64,000 nucleotides of DNA from Bacteroidota bacterium (GTDB taxonomy: Bacteria; Bacteroidota; Bacteroidia; Chitinophagales; Chitinophagaceae). The DNA is taken from assembly GCA_030706605.1 (NCBI GenBank), contig JAUZOE010000001.1, positions 186,001-250,000 of the forward strand, read 5' to 3'. This document shows, in pieces, positions 50,804 to 60,335 of this stretch (position 1 is its first letter; each line of letters opens with the position of its first letter). The position numbers and the translations under genes are program-made. A model generated the notes under the pieces. It saw only the letters and a list, made by a program, of their open reading frames with translations, had not been told where the DNA came from and did not search any database.

Positions 50804-51814
50804 CTAATATTGGAAAAAAATTTCTGTAGCTCCAAAACCAAAATTAGTATGATACTGATTGGCAAAACTTTTTACCTCTCTTTTGGTTTTTAATATCTCA
50901 TGAATTTCATTACGAAGTTTCCCCGTGCCTACACCATGAATTACAACTAGGTTAGGCTGGCGATGAGCAATTGCAAGATTATAATATTTTTCAAAATGAC
51001 TTAATTGAATAGTCAATATTTCAAAATTGCTGAGTCCCTGCCAGTTATCCGTCAACTTTTCTATATGGAGATCTACCACAGACCGGGCAGGTTCCAGCTT
51101 TTGTCTTATCCCGGATATATCATAAAGTTGTCCATAAGAATGATGGTAATCAGGAATCATTTCCTCCACTTTATCGGGATAATTTTCAAAAAGATTAAAT
51201 GAAAATGTAGGTTCATTTTTCAATTTCATTTCTTCAATCTTCTGAAATAATTGTTTGGCTTTTATTTTAAAAGTAGTTTCAAAATGTTCTGCTTTCTTTT
51301 TGTTGGGATTGATAAGAGAGAAATCAAATTCAAATTTTGGTGAATCATTCATTTCTTCAAAAGGAATATCATGAAGATAAAAATCAGTAAAGGGAAAAAC
51401 AGTATTCGTTAATTTAAAATCAGGAGCACCTTTGAAATTGATTTGATAGATAAATTCCAGTGCGTCCCCGGTTTGATTGATGAGGTACATTTTAAATTTC
51501 TCAACCACATCATCATCAAAAACATCTTTATCAAACAGAGGTAAAAAAGAAAACCATACACCGGAACTGACTTTATGCTTTTTTACAGACTCTTCTTTTT
51601 TTACCTGGTCTATATAAACCTTTTCCTTTTTAGGAATTACCAATTTTTTCTCAGAAAATCTTTTAAAATAAGGGAAATCAATCTGGTCCAGATAAACCGG
51701 AAAACGTACGCCTTCTAGGTCAATTAATACCATTTTATCATTGATAATTTCCACCACCTCTCCTTCTTCATTTGAATGTAAGAGCAATACGGTATCGCCT
51801 GGCTGGTATTTCAT
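50804..51814 (-). CDS. DUF2027 / Smr (MutS2-like) domain protein
   Basis: 336 aa; C-terminal Smr: VVDLHIEKL...NLVVIHGVGTGKLRNEIHEIL. Confidence 0.9.
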   Translation of the reverse strand: MKYQPGDTVLLLHSNEEGEVVEIINDKMVLIDLEGVRFPVYLDQIDFPYFKRFSEKKLVIPKKEKVYIDQVKKEESVKKHKVSSGVWFSFLPLFDKDVFDDDVVEKFKMYLINQTGDALEFIYQINFKGAPDFKLTNTVFPFTDFYLHDIPFEEMNDSPKFEFDFSLINPNKKKAEHFETTFKIKAKQLFQKIEEMKLKNEPTFSFNLFENYPDKVEEMIPDYHHSYGQLYDISGIRQKLEPARSVVDLHIEKLTDNWQGLSNFEILTIQLSHFEKYYNLAIAHRQPNLVVIHGVGTGKLRNEIHEILKTKREVKSFANQYHTNFGFGATEIFFQY

Positions 51815-51895
51815 GAATCAAAGATACTCCGTTCCTATTTGAGAATACAAATGAATATAACAGATAAACTTATACACAAAAATTAAAAAGATAAT

Positions 51896-53617
51896 TTATA
51901 GAGTTTCCTCCTTCCTCAGTTTGCTATGATGCCTGCTATATAAAAAATAAATTACAAGCCCGATAATCAACCAGATCAAAAACCTCATCCAGTTGGTGTA
52001 GCCCAATTCTGTCATTAAGTAAAAACAACTTGCCAACCCCAGTACAGGTATTAAAGAAAGCTTTTTCACAAAGGATGCTATGGCTAATCCTATGGAAAGA
52101 ATCACGAATAAAAAGAAAGGCAATTTATCACGAAAAACTTGCCAGCCGGCGGCAAAATCAAACAAGCCCAGAAAATTATGCCAGAAGGTAATTATACCAA
52201 AAATAAAAAGTAAGGGCACAATAAACCGGGAACTGATATAGGGAATTTGGAATTTAGGTTTCGCTTCCCCAACTTCTCTTTTTGGCAATAAAAGTACACC
52301 TCCACATACAAGCACAAACGCAAATAGGGTGCCAATACTGGTGAGGTCAGTAACCTCTGTCAAATTTAAAAAAAGTGCTGGAATGGCTACAAAAAGACCG
52401 GTAACTATAGTGGCAAAAGAAGGTGTTTTATATTTAGGATGTATCCGGCTGAAAGCCTTTGGCAACAAACCATCACGGCTCATGCTCATCCATATTCTTG
52501 GCTGCCCCATCTGGAAAACAAGCAGGACACTTGCTGTGGCAATCACTGCGCTAAAGGAAATAATATAGCTGATTTTATCCAATCCCACACGTTTAAAAAC
52601 AAACGCCAATGGATCGCCTACCTGTAATTCTTTATAAGAAACCATACCCGTCAGTACCAGTGCGATAAGTATATATAGTACGGTGCAGATTACCAGGGAA
52701 TAAATCATGCCCCGGGGCAAATCTCTTTGTGGATTTTCGCATTCTTCAGCGGTGGTAGATATAGCATCAAAACCAATGTAAGCAAAAAATACCGCCGAAA
52801 CACCTTTCATCATTCCACCAAAACCATTGGGTAAAAAAGGACTCCAGTTAGCAGGCGCCACATAAAAACAACCAATAGCAATTACTGATATCAGTACCAC
52901 TATTTTTAAGGCAACCATCAGGTTGGTAGCTTTTCTTGTTTCTTTAATACCGGTATAGACCAGCCAGGTAATTAAAAAAACAATCGTTAACGCAGGAATA
53001 TCTGCTATCAATTTAAAGTTCCCGATATGAGGCGCATTGATCCATGCTTCGTAACCCGACTTTGCTGTTTGTGAAAGATCGGCAACCGAAGTCCCTTTTG
53101 CCAATTCAGCAGTTGCTTCCTTAAACCCACGGGAAGCACTTAAATAATCTGTAGTTAAAAAAGCGGGTACATGAATATGCAATCCTTCCAGGAGATTGAC
53201 AAAATACTGGCTCCATGAAATAGCCACGGCAATATTACCAATTGCATATTCCATCAACAGGTCCCACCCAATAATCCAAGCAATTAATTCTCCGAAAGAA
53301 GCATAAGCATAAGTATAGGCGCTACCACTAACAGGAATCCGCGAAGCAAATTCGGCATAACATAGAGCAGAAAAGCCACAACATACCGCAGTAAGAATAA
53401 ATAAAAGAGAAACTCCCGGCCCTCCCTGATACGAGGCATTGCCAATAGTAGAAAATATACCTGCCCCCACCACAGCCGCTATCCCCATAGCAGTAAGATC
53501 GCGAACCTTCAAAACCTTATTCAATCCTGAAGCGGAATGCGTAGCATCTGAAAGCCCTTCCGTGGCATCGGCCAAAATCGCAGAAATACTTTTTTTACGA
53601 AAAAGAGGATGAGGCAT
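51896..53617 (-). CDS. APC superfamily cationic amino acid permease
   Basis: 573 aa, ~12 TM; GIAAVVGAGIFSTIGNAS, FFAYIGFDAISTTAEECENPQRDLPRGM. Confidence 0.95.
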   Translation of the reverse strand: MPHPLFRKKSISAILADATEGLSDATHSASGLNKVLKVRDLTAMGIAAVVGAGIFSTIGNASYQGGPGVSLLFILTAVCCGFSALCYAEFASRIPVSGSAYTYAYASFGELIAWIIGWDLLMEYAIGNIAVAISWSQYFVNLLEGLHIHVPAFLTTDYLSASRGFKEATAELAKGTSVADLSQTAKSGYEAWINAPHIGNFKLIADIPALTIVFLITWLVYTGIKETRKATNLMVALKIVVLISVIAIGCFYVAPANWSPFLPNGFGGMMKGVSAVFFAYIGFDAISTTAEECENPQRDLPRGMIYSLVICTVLYILIALVLTGMVSYKELQVGDPLAFVFKRVGLDKISYIISFSAVIATASVLLVFQMGQPRIWMSMSRDGLLPKAFSRIHPKYKTPSFATIVTGLFVAIPALFLNLTEVTDLTSIGTLFAFVLVCGGVLLLPKREVGEAKPKFQIPYISSRFIVPLLFIFGIITFWHNFLGLFDFAAGWQVFRDKLPFFLFVILSIGLAIASFVKKLSLIPVLGLASCFYLMTELGYTNWMRFLIWLIIGLVIYFLYSRHHSKLRKEETL

Positions 53618-54065
53618 ATTTAGTAACTTTTAATACATTAAAAATATAAAAATAATAAGGAAGACCTATTTTTAAAGCGCGAAAGATAAAGAGGTTATAA
53701 GGAAAAATACCGGAGAAATATTGGGAGCAATATTCAATATTTATTTCTTTACATTTTATCTCTTCATTTTTCTGTGATAATTAATACACTTTGAATGGAC
53801 TGAAAGAATTAAAAAAATATCAACTTTTATTGGCCATAATTTAAAATTAAATTCTAGCTTTTTTAGAGTAACTAGCTTTTCTAAACTGTAAACCGAGTTC
53901 GGCGAAAGTGATTTATGATATATATTTGATTTTTACAGGATATCCATATTTTTTACTAAATGATATTGACTAGTGTATTAATTTTTATTTTTTTATGTTT
54001 TCAGATAAATTAAAAAATATTTACCTGAAAACAAACCAATTATTTACAATTAAAATCAAATAGAA

Positions 54066-54602
54066 ATGGCAACTAAAACCAAATGGATCATAGATCCATC
54101 ACATTCTGAAATAGCTTTTAAGGTAAAGCACCTAATGATTGTAGATGTAAAAGGAGTTTTTACAGAATACAACGCCAGCATCTATACAACCGGAGATGAT
54201 TTTATGACTATAGAAGCTGATTTCTGGATCAACACGGATTCACTTGATACTAAAGATGGGAGACGTGATGATCAATTAAAGAGTGCTGATTTCTTTGACA
54301 TAGAACATCATAAAGAAATTACTTTTACCACCAACACGATCGAAAAAGTAGATGGTGATGGCAGCTATGAATTATGGGGAAATTTGGCGATAAAAGGCAT
54401 TACTAAAAAAATTAAATTAGATGTGGAATTTGGAGGAGTAATTACAGATCCGTGGGGAGCCGAAAAGGCTGATTTTAGCGTTAATGGAAAAATCAATCTT
54501 AAAGAATGGGAATTAAACTGGAATGACATACTAGGCAATAGTGGGATTTCGATAGGTGATACAGTGAGTATCAGCTGCGAAATTGAATTGCGCAAATCAT
54601 AA
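54066..54602 (+). CDS. YceI family protein
   Basis: 178 aa; WIIDPSHSEIAFKVKHLMIVDVKGVFTEYNASI, cytoplasmic-type (no signal peptide). Confidence 0.93.
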   Translation: MATKTKWIIDPSHSEIAFKVKHLMIVDVKGVFTEYNASIYTTGDDFMTIEADFWINTDSLDTKDGRRDDQLKSADFFDIEHHKEITFTTNTIEKVDGDGSYELWGNLAIKGITKKIKLDVEFGGVITDPWGAEKADFSVNGKINLKEWELNWNDILGNSGISIGDTVSISCEIELRKS

Positions 54603-54700
54603 GAAATATCCGCTTAGTATTTTATTCTGAAAAGCATTATTTAAAATCATATCTAATAATATTAATATGAAGATAATGAAAATACTAAATCCAAATTGTG

Positions 54701-54708
54701 TAATTTTG
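54701..54708 (+). promoter_or_regulatory. Bacteroidota -7 element upstream of pfkA
   Basis: TAATTTTG, 25 nt before a mini-ORF that overlaps the pfkA start. Confidence 0.45.
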
Positions 54709-54725
54709 CCGCATTTTATTAAACA

Positions 54726-54761
54726 ATGGTATTATTAAAAGATAATTTTAAAGAATTTTGA
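54726..54761 (+). other. Possible leader mini-ORF overlapping the pfkA start codon
   Basis: ATG GTA TTA TTA AAA GAT AAT TTT AAA GAA TTT TGA; stop overlaps TTG start (TTGA). Confidence 0.45.
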
Positions 54762-55738
54762 ATAGAAAAGTAACAAAAATCGGCGTACTTACTTCAGGCG
54801 GGGATGCGCCAGGGATGAATGCTGCTATAAGAGCAGTGGTTCGTACCGGAATTTACAAAGGCCTTGAAGTATATGGGATAATGAGAGGATACTCAGGAAT
54901 GATAGATGGTGACATTTTTAAAATGGAAAGTCAAAGCGTTGCTAATATTATTCAAAGAGGAGGTACTGTCTTAAAAACTGCCAGATGCAAGGAGTTTTTT
55001 ACTTCTGAAGGTAGAAAAATTGCTTATGATAATCTCAAAAAACATGGGATTAACGGACTGGTAATTATTGGTGGCGACGGATCTTTTCGTGGAGCCAACA
55101 TCTTTAGCCAGGAGCATGACATTCCCTGTATTGGCTTGCCTGGCACCATAGATAAAGATATTGCAGGCACTGATTTTACGATAGGTTTCGACACCGCGGT
55201 GAACACCGCAGTGGAGGCCATAGATAAGGTAAGAGATACTGCAGATGCTCACGACCGTCTTTTTATCATTGAAGTTATGGGTCGCGATTCAGGTTATATT
55301 GCACTTCACAGCGGTATAGCTACCGGTGCAGAAAATATTTTGATCCCTGAAAGAAAAACAGACATTGAGAATGTCATTAAAACCTTGTTAGAAAAACATG
55401 GCCGTAAAAAATTAGTGAATATTATTGTAGTTGCCGAAGGCGAAGAATTTGGTGCTACTGAATTATCAAAAATTATTACAGAAAGAATTCCTGACCAGGA
55501 AGTAAGAGTTTGTATACTTGGCCACATACAACGAGGTGGTTCCCCTACCTGCTTTGACAGATTAATTGCCAGCCGGATGGGTTATGCAGCAGTAGAATGT
55601 TTACTTGAAAACAGGTTTAATGTTTTTGTTGGTATTATAAACAATAAAACGCATTACACGCCCCTTGATCTGGCAGTAAAAAAGAAACAGAAAATAAATG
55701 AAGAATGGATGAAAATTGTAAGAATTTTGTCCAGCTAA
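54758..55738 (+). CDS. pfkA: 6-phosphofructokinase
   Basis: 326 aa; IGVLTSGGDAPGMNAAIRAVVR, IGGDGSFRGA, LPGTIDKDI, EVMGRDSGYIALHSGIA; apparent TTG start. Confidence 0.95.
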   Translation: MNRKVTKIGVLTSGGDAPGMNAAIRAVVRTGIYKGLEVYGIMRGYSGMIDGDIFKMESQSVANIIQRGGTVLKTARCKEFFTSEGRKIAYDNLKKHGINGLVIIGGDGSFRGANIFSQEHDIPCIGLPGTIDKDIAGTDFTIGFDTAVNTAVEAIDKVRDTADAHDRLFIIEVMGRDSGYIALHSGIATGAENILIPERKTDIENVIKTLLEKHGRKKLVNIIVVAEGEEFGATELSKIITERIPDQEVRVCILGHIQRGGSPTCFDRLIASRMGYAAVECLLENRFNVFVGIINNKTHYTPLDLAVKKKQKINEEWMKIVRILSS

Positions 55739-55917
55739 AATGGTTGCTAAATATAATTCACGAAAAAAGAAATCAAAATGTAATTTGCAGTGCGTGAATA
55801 GTGAGTACTGATATTTACTTGGAATTCTCAATTGACCACCTTAAATCCTAAATCATGGCTTCAGCGATTTCCAATTTTTTGAAGAAAAGATTATGCTGAG
55901 GCATTAAAAACAAATAA

Positions 55918-57411
55918 ATGTCGAAAAATATTAGCAAATACGTGAACAAAGACGTGGATAAGAAAGCCAGTTTGGATCATTCTATTAAAAGAACAAAAAT
56001 TGTAGCAACTGTAGGACCGGCTTGCGATAATTACGATTCAATGGTAGAATTAGTAAATGCCGGAGTGAATGTTTTTCGCCTCAATTTTTCACATGGCAGC
56101 CAGGAAGATAAAGCCAGAATAATCGGAATTATCCGGGAAATCAATGCCAATCTTCCCTTCAATGTTGCAATACTTGCAGATTTACAGGGACCGAAATTAA
56201 GAGTAGGTGAAATAGAAAATAATGCCCTTGAGATAAACGCTGGTGATAAATTGACGTTTACTAATACTAAATGCATTGGTACCAAAAAAGAAATTTATGT
56301 AAGCTATCCCAACCTACATAATGATGTAGTTCCCGGCAATATTATCATGATTGATGATGGTAAACTTGAAGTAAAAGTAACAAAAATACTTCCCAATAAT
56401 AATGTAGAAGTTGAAGTAGTTATGGGCGGAATCCTGTCTTCTAAAAAAGGGCTTAATCTTCCTGATACTAAAATTTCGTTACCTGCTCTTACAGAAAAAG
56501 ACCTTAATGACCTGGATTTTATTATCGGACAAAATGTAGAATGGATAGCACTTTCATTCGTTCGCGAAGTAAAAGACATTATCGGTTTAAAAAATATTTT
56601 AAAGGCAAGAAACAGTAAATCAAAAGTAATTGCCAAGATTGAAAAACCTGAAGCCGTTACTAATATCCGGGATATTATTATTGAAAGTGATGGCATTATG
56701 ATTGCCCGTGGTGATCTTGGTGTAGAACTACCCATAGAAAAAGTACCCCTTATACAAAAAGAAATTATCCGAAAATGTATGCACCGTGCTAAACCTGTAA
56801 TTGTGGCTACACAAATGATGGAAAGCATGATAGACCGGGTAAAGCCTAACCGAAGTGAAATAACAGATGTTGCCAATGCCGTATTGGAAGGAGCGGATGC
56901 TTTAATGCTTAGCGGCGAAACTGCCACCGGCAACTATCCTACCCTGGTTATTCAAACCATGAGCAAAATTATTTTAGAAATAGAAAAAACAGCTTACGAT
57001 TATAACCGAGAGGATATTCTTGCACCACAACCCCATTCCCCTTCATTTTTAAGTGATGCTATCTGTTACAGCGCCTGCAAGCTTGCCCAGGATGTAAAAG
57101 CAGATGCGCTAATAGGGATGACCCAAAGCGGTTATACCGGTTTTATGCTTAGCAGTTACCGGCCCAAATCTTTACTTTACATTTTTAGTAAAGAGCGAAG
57201 CCTTATCAATCAACTTAGTTTAAGTTGGGGCGTACGTGCTATTTTTTATGACGAAGAAGAAAGTCTTGATGATATTTTCCATGACCAGATAGGAATTTTA
57301 AGAGAGCGCGGTTTTCTTAAAAACGGTGATGTAGTGGTAAACACTGGAAGCACACCGGTGCCATTGCATCTCCCAACTAATGTATTGAAAGTCACAAAGA
57401 TTATTGAATAA
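55918..57411 (+). CDS. pyk: Pyruvate kinase
   Basis: 497 aa; RTKIVATVGPACD, NVFRLNFSHGSQEDK, IMIARGDLGVELPIEKVPLIQK, MLSGETATGNYP. Confidence 0.97.
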   Translation: MSKNISKYVNKDVDKKASLDHSIKRTKIVATVGPACDNYDSMVELVNAGVNVFRLNFSHGSQEDKARIIGIIREINANLPFNVAILADLQGPKLRVGEIENNALEINAGDKLTFTNTKCIGTKKEIYVSYPNLHNDVVPGNIIMIDDGKLEVKVTKILPNNNVEVEVVMGGILSSKKGLNLPDTKISLPALTEKDLNDLDFIIGQNVEWIALSFVREVKDIIGLKNILKARNSKSKVIAKIEKPEAVTNIRDIIIESDGIMIARGDLGVELPIEKVPLIQKEIIRKCMHRAKPVIVATQMMESMIDRVKPNRSEITDVANAVLEGADALMLSGETATGNYPTLVIQTMSKIILEIEKTAYDYNREDILAPQPHSPSFLSDAICYSACKLAQDVKADALIGMTQSGYTGFMLSSYRPKSLLYIFSKERSLINQLSLSWGVRAIFYDEEESLDDIFHDQIGILRERGFLKNGDVVVNTGSTPVPLHLPTNVLKVTKIIE

Positions 57412-57431
57412 AGTATAATGTAGATACTTGT

Positions 57432-57851
57432 CTATCTCCAACAGCTAATAATTATAGCGGCAATAATATTTCCAGCTACGTTATAAAGACCGTTGATTAA
57501 ATGTAAGCCCAATGGTCTTTTTTCATAGATATAAGAGATGTGAATAGCTGTAGCAGAACAACAAATTCCTGTAATCAGCCCAATTTCTAATCCCGATAAC
57601 CAGCCCGAAACATCCAACCTTGTAATAATCAAAGCAAGCCCCGACGAGCAACCAAGCATTAATATAAGCGACAGAACCATTATTTCGGCAGCACCTTTTT
57701 TTGCATCCGGATCTGCCATTAAGGAACTATTATAACTTTGCCATTTTTTTCCAAACAGGGCAGAGTACCATAATGCTCTTAATATAAAATAAGCCAAACC
57801 GGCTACCAATACAGCAAGCCAGTTAACATGTGCAATGATTTCTGTATTCAT
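57432..57851 (-). CDS. DUF1761 family membrane protein
   Basis: 139 aa; NWLAVLVAGLAYFILRALWYSALFGKKWQ. Confidence 0.88.
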   Translation of the reverse strand: MNTEIIAHVNWLAVLVAGLAYFILRALWYSALFGKKWQSYNSSLMADPDAKKGAAEIMVLSLILMLGCSSGLALIITRLDVSGWLSGLEIGLITGICCSATAIHISYIYEKRPLGLHLINGLYNVAGNIIAAIIISCWR

Positions 57852-58004
57852 TTTATATTTTTTTTGATAAATGATTCCAGAAAAATAGATAATTTTTACT
57901 CAAAATACAAGCCATGCTTCGGGTAAAACCCTTTTCCAAAAGCTATCAGATTTTTTACATTGCATTTGTTAATTCATCTTTATCGATTCTTAGTCCAAAA
58001 AAAT

Positions 58005-58012
58005 TACCTTTG
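58005..58012 (+). promoter_or_regulatory. Bacteroidota -7 element
   Basis: TACCTTTG, 40 nt before the ATG at 58052. Confidence 0.4.
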
Positions 58013-58051
58013 CCACTCACCTACTGTTGAAAAAACAGCAAATCAATCCAC

Positions 58052-59074
58052 ATGAGCCAACAACCTTTCCAAAAATTTATCAATCCAAAAAATAACGCTG
58101 CAGTAAAAGAAAAATATAAACAGGATAAAAAGAAAGCGAAAAAACAAAAAGCCGCTGATATAGAAAAACACTTTGAAGAAAAGCGGGCTGCCCGATTCAA
58201 AGGTTTTGAAAGTAAACCTGAACCTGTAAAAAAGAATGATAAAAGACAGAAATATCCTCAGAATAAAAAAAGTGCCGGCGAAAAGTCAATTTCTGCAGCA
58301 AAACCTTTGGAACAGAAAAAATCTGCTGCGGGTGAAATGCCCTTAAATAAATTTTTAGCCCACTGTGGCGTTACTTCCAGGAGAGATGCGGTAACCCTTA
58401 TAATTGATGGAAAAGTTACGGTAAATAAAAAATTGATTACTCAACCCGCATTTAAAGTAAATGAGAAAGACGATGTGGTTTACAATGGAAAGAAATTGTA
58501 CGTTACTAAAAACCTTGTGTACATCTTACTGAATAAACCCAAAGATTACATTACCACTACTGATGACCCACAAAATAGAAAAACAGTTTTACAACTCACT
58601 AAAAACGCTACTGACCAAAGGATTTACCCCGTAGGCCGATTAGACAGAAATACATCAGGTGTATTACTGCTCACCAACGATGGTGATTTGACCCAGGAAC
58701 TCACTCATCCAAGTTTTAATATAAAAAAAGTATACGAAGCCAAATTAGATAAACCATTAACAAAAGCAGATTTTGAAAAAATATTAAGTGGATTAAAATT
58801 GGAAGACGGAGAAATATTTGCAGATGCACTGGCATATGCAGATTCAAAAGACAAATCTGTAATTGGAATAGAATTACACAGTGGCCGTAACAGGATTGTT
58901 CGAAGAATTTTCGAGCATTTAGGATACGATGTAAAAGGTTTGGACAGGGTAATGTATGCTAATCTCACCAAAAAAAAATGTAGAACGTGGGAAATGGAGA
59001 TACCTCAGCGAAAAAGAAGTTCGTTTGCTAAAATATATGAACAAGCAAAAAAATATAAGCGGATCTGGTATTAA
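58052..59074 (+). CDS. RsuA/RluB/RluF-family pseudouridine synthase with long Lys-rich N-terminal extension
   Basis: S4 domain LNKFLAHCGVTSRRDAVTLIIDGKVTVN; catalytic YPVGRLDRNTSGVLLLTNDG; ~95 aa low-complexity N-terminus. Confidence 0.93.
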   Translation: MSQQPFQKFINPKNNAAVKEKYKQDKKKAKKQKAADIEKHFEEKRAARFKGFESKPEPVKKNDKRQKYPQNKKSAGEKSISAAKPLEQKKSAAGEMPLNKFLAHCGVTSRRDAVTLIIDGKVTVNKKLITQPAFKVNEKDDVVYNGKKLYVTKNLVYILLNKPKDYITTTDDPQNRKTVLQLTKNATDQRIYPVGRLDRNTSGVLLLTNDGDLTQELTHPSFNIKKVYEAKLDKPLTKADFEKILSGLKLEDGEIFADALAYADSKDKSVIGIELHSGRNRIVRRIFEHLGYDVKGLDRVMYANLTKKKCRTWEMEIPQRKRSSFAKIYEQAKKYKRIWY

Positions 59075-59112
59075 TACTAAAAAATCAAACCTCGAATTTT
59101 AAAAATATAATA

Positions 59113-59841
59113 GTGAAAGGATTATTGATCATTTTTGAAAACGATGATTTTGTGGCGGTTAATAAAGAACCTGGAATGTTTACCATACCTGACCGGCACG
59201 ATGAAACACAGTTATCATTATACAAAATATTAACCCAGAAATATGGTAAAATATTTATTGTTCATCGCCTGGATCGGGATACGAGTGGATTAATTTTGTT
59301 TGCCAAAAACGAAATCTCGCATAAATTTCTCTCAAAATTATTTGAGCAAAGGAATATTGAAAAAAAATATCTCGGAATTGTCAGGGGGAGTATGCCGGCT
59401 AAAAAAGGCTCTGTTAATGAGCCAATCGCAGAACATCCTTTTCGCAAAGGAGAGATGGCAGTAAACAAAAAAGGGAAACCCTCTTTAACTGATTATGAAA
59501 TGATAGAAGATTATGGGATTTATTCTTTAGTGCAGTTTGATATTCATAGTGGCAGAACACACCAGATAAGAGTTCATACAAAATTTGTTGGGCATCCTAT
59601 TATTTGTGACGCCGTTTATGGTGACAGTAAGCCTGTGCTTCTCTCTTCATTCAAAAAAAAGTATAAACTTAGCCAGCATGATGATGATGAAAGACCGATA
59701 ATTAAAAGATTGGGCTTGCATTCTCATAAACTAAGTTTTACAGACCTGCATCATACAAAACATACAATTGAAGCCGAACTGCCTAAAGACATGAAAGCGT
59801 TATTACAACAGCTGAAAAAGAACAGAAAAATAAATGATTAA
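59113..59841 (+). CDS. RluA-family pseudouridine synthase (GTG start)
   Basis: 242 aa; FIVHRLDRDTSGLILFAKN; HSGRTHQIRVH. Confidence 0.93.
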   Translation: MKGLLIIFENDDFVAVNKEPGMFTIPDRHDETQLSLYKILTQKYGKIFIVHRLDRDTSGLILFAKNEISHKFLSKLFEQRNIEKKYLGIVRGSMPAKKGSVNEPIAEHPFRKGEMAVNKKGKPSLTDYEMIEDYGIYSLVQFDIHSGRTHQIRVHTKFVGHPIICDAVYGDSKPVLLSSFKKKYKLSQHDDDERPIIKRLGLHSHKLSFTDLHHTKHTIEAELPKDMKALLQQLKKNRKIND

Positions 59842-59959
59842 CATGACCAATTTACAAGTCACTTACGGCTGATTGGTATATTTTAAATAAGATTGGTAAC
59901 CCTTCATTCTTATTTATTGAAATAAATAAAACGGTTTGTTCAATTAATGGAAAGATTGT

Positions 59960-60190
59960 AAAAGCAATTTCGATAAGAATTTCATAACTATTGTTTGAAA
60001 TGGGTTTTATTTCAAATTTGCCCGAAAATAACTCCACCCGTCTTTTTATATTTGCCAGGTCAATGTCATCCCCTAACTCTAAGAATATTAAACCCAACTC
60101 CGTTATCTGATATCCGCATTTTAAGTTTGCTATCATTGATAACAACATCTACTTCTGCTCCTTTTTTGGAATCATTATTTATAGAAAATG
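59960..60190 (-). pseudogene. Relic of sensor histidine kinase HATPase domain
   Basis: One frame: SINNDSKKGAEVDVVINDSKLKMRISDNGVGFN (G1 box); shifted frame: DIDLANIKRRVELFSGKFEIKPISNNSYEILIEIAF (degenerate G2 box). Confidence 0.8.
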
Positions 60191-60335
60191 TACCCGATGC
60201 CCACACAAATTACTCCTGCGGCGACACAAACTACCCGGAAAAATATCTCTTGATAATTTTTTGTTTATCAAAAACCACATTGAGGCCACTACACTTTTTG
60301 AAAATGTCTTTTTAACCTTCATTCAAAAATTCATT

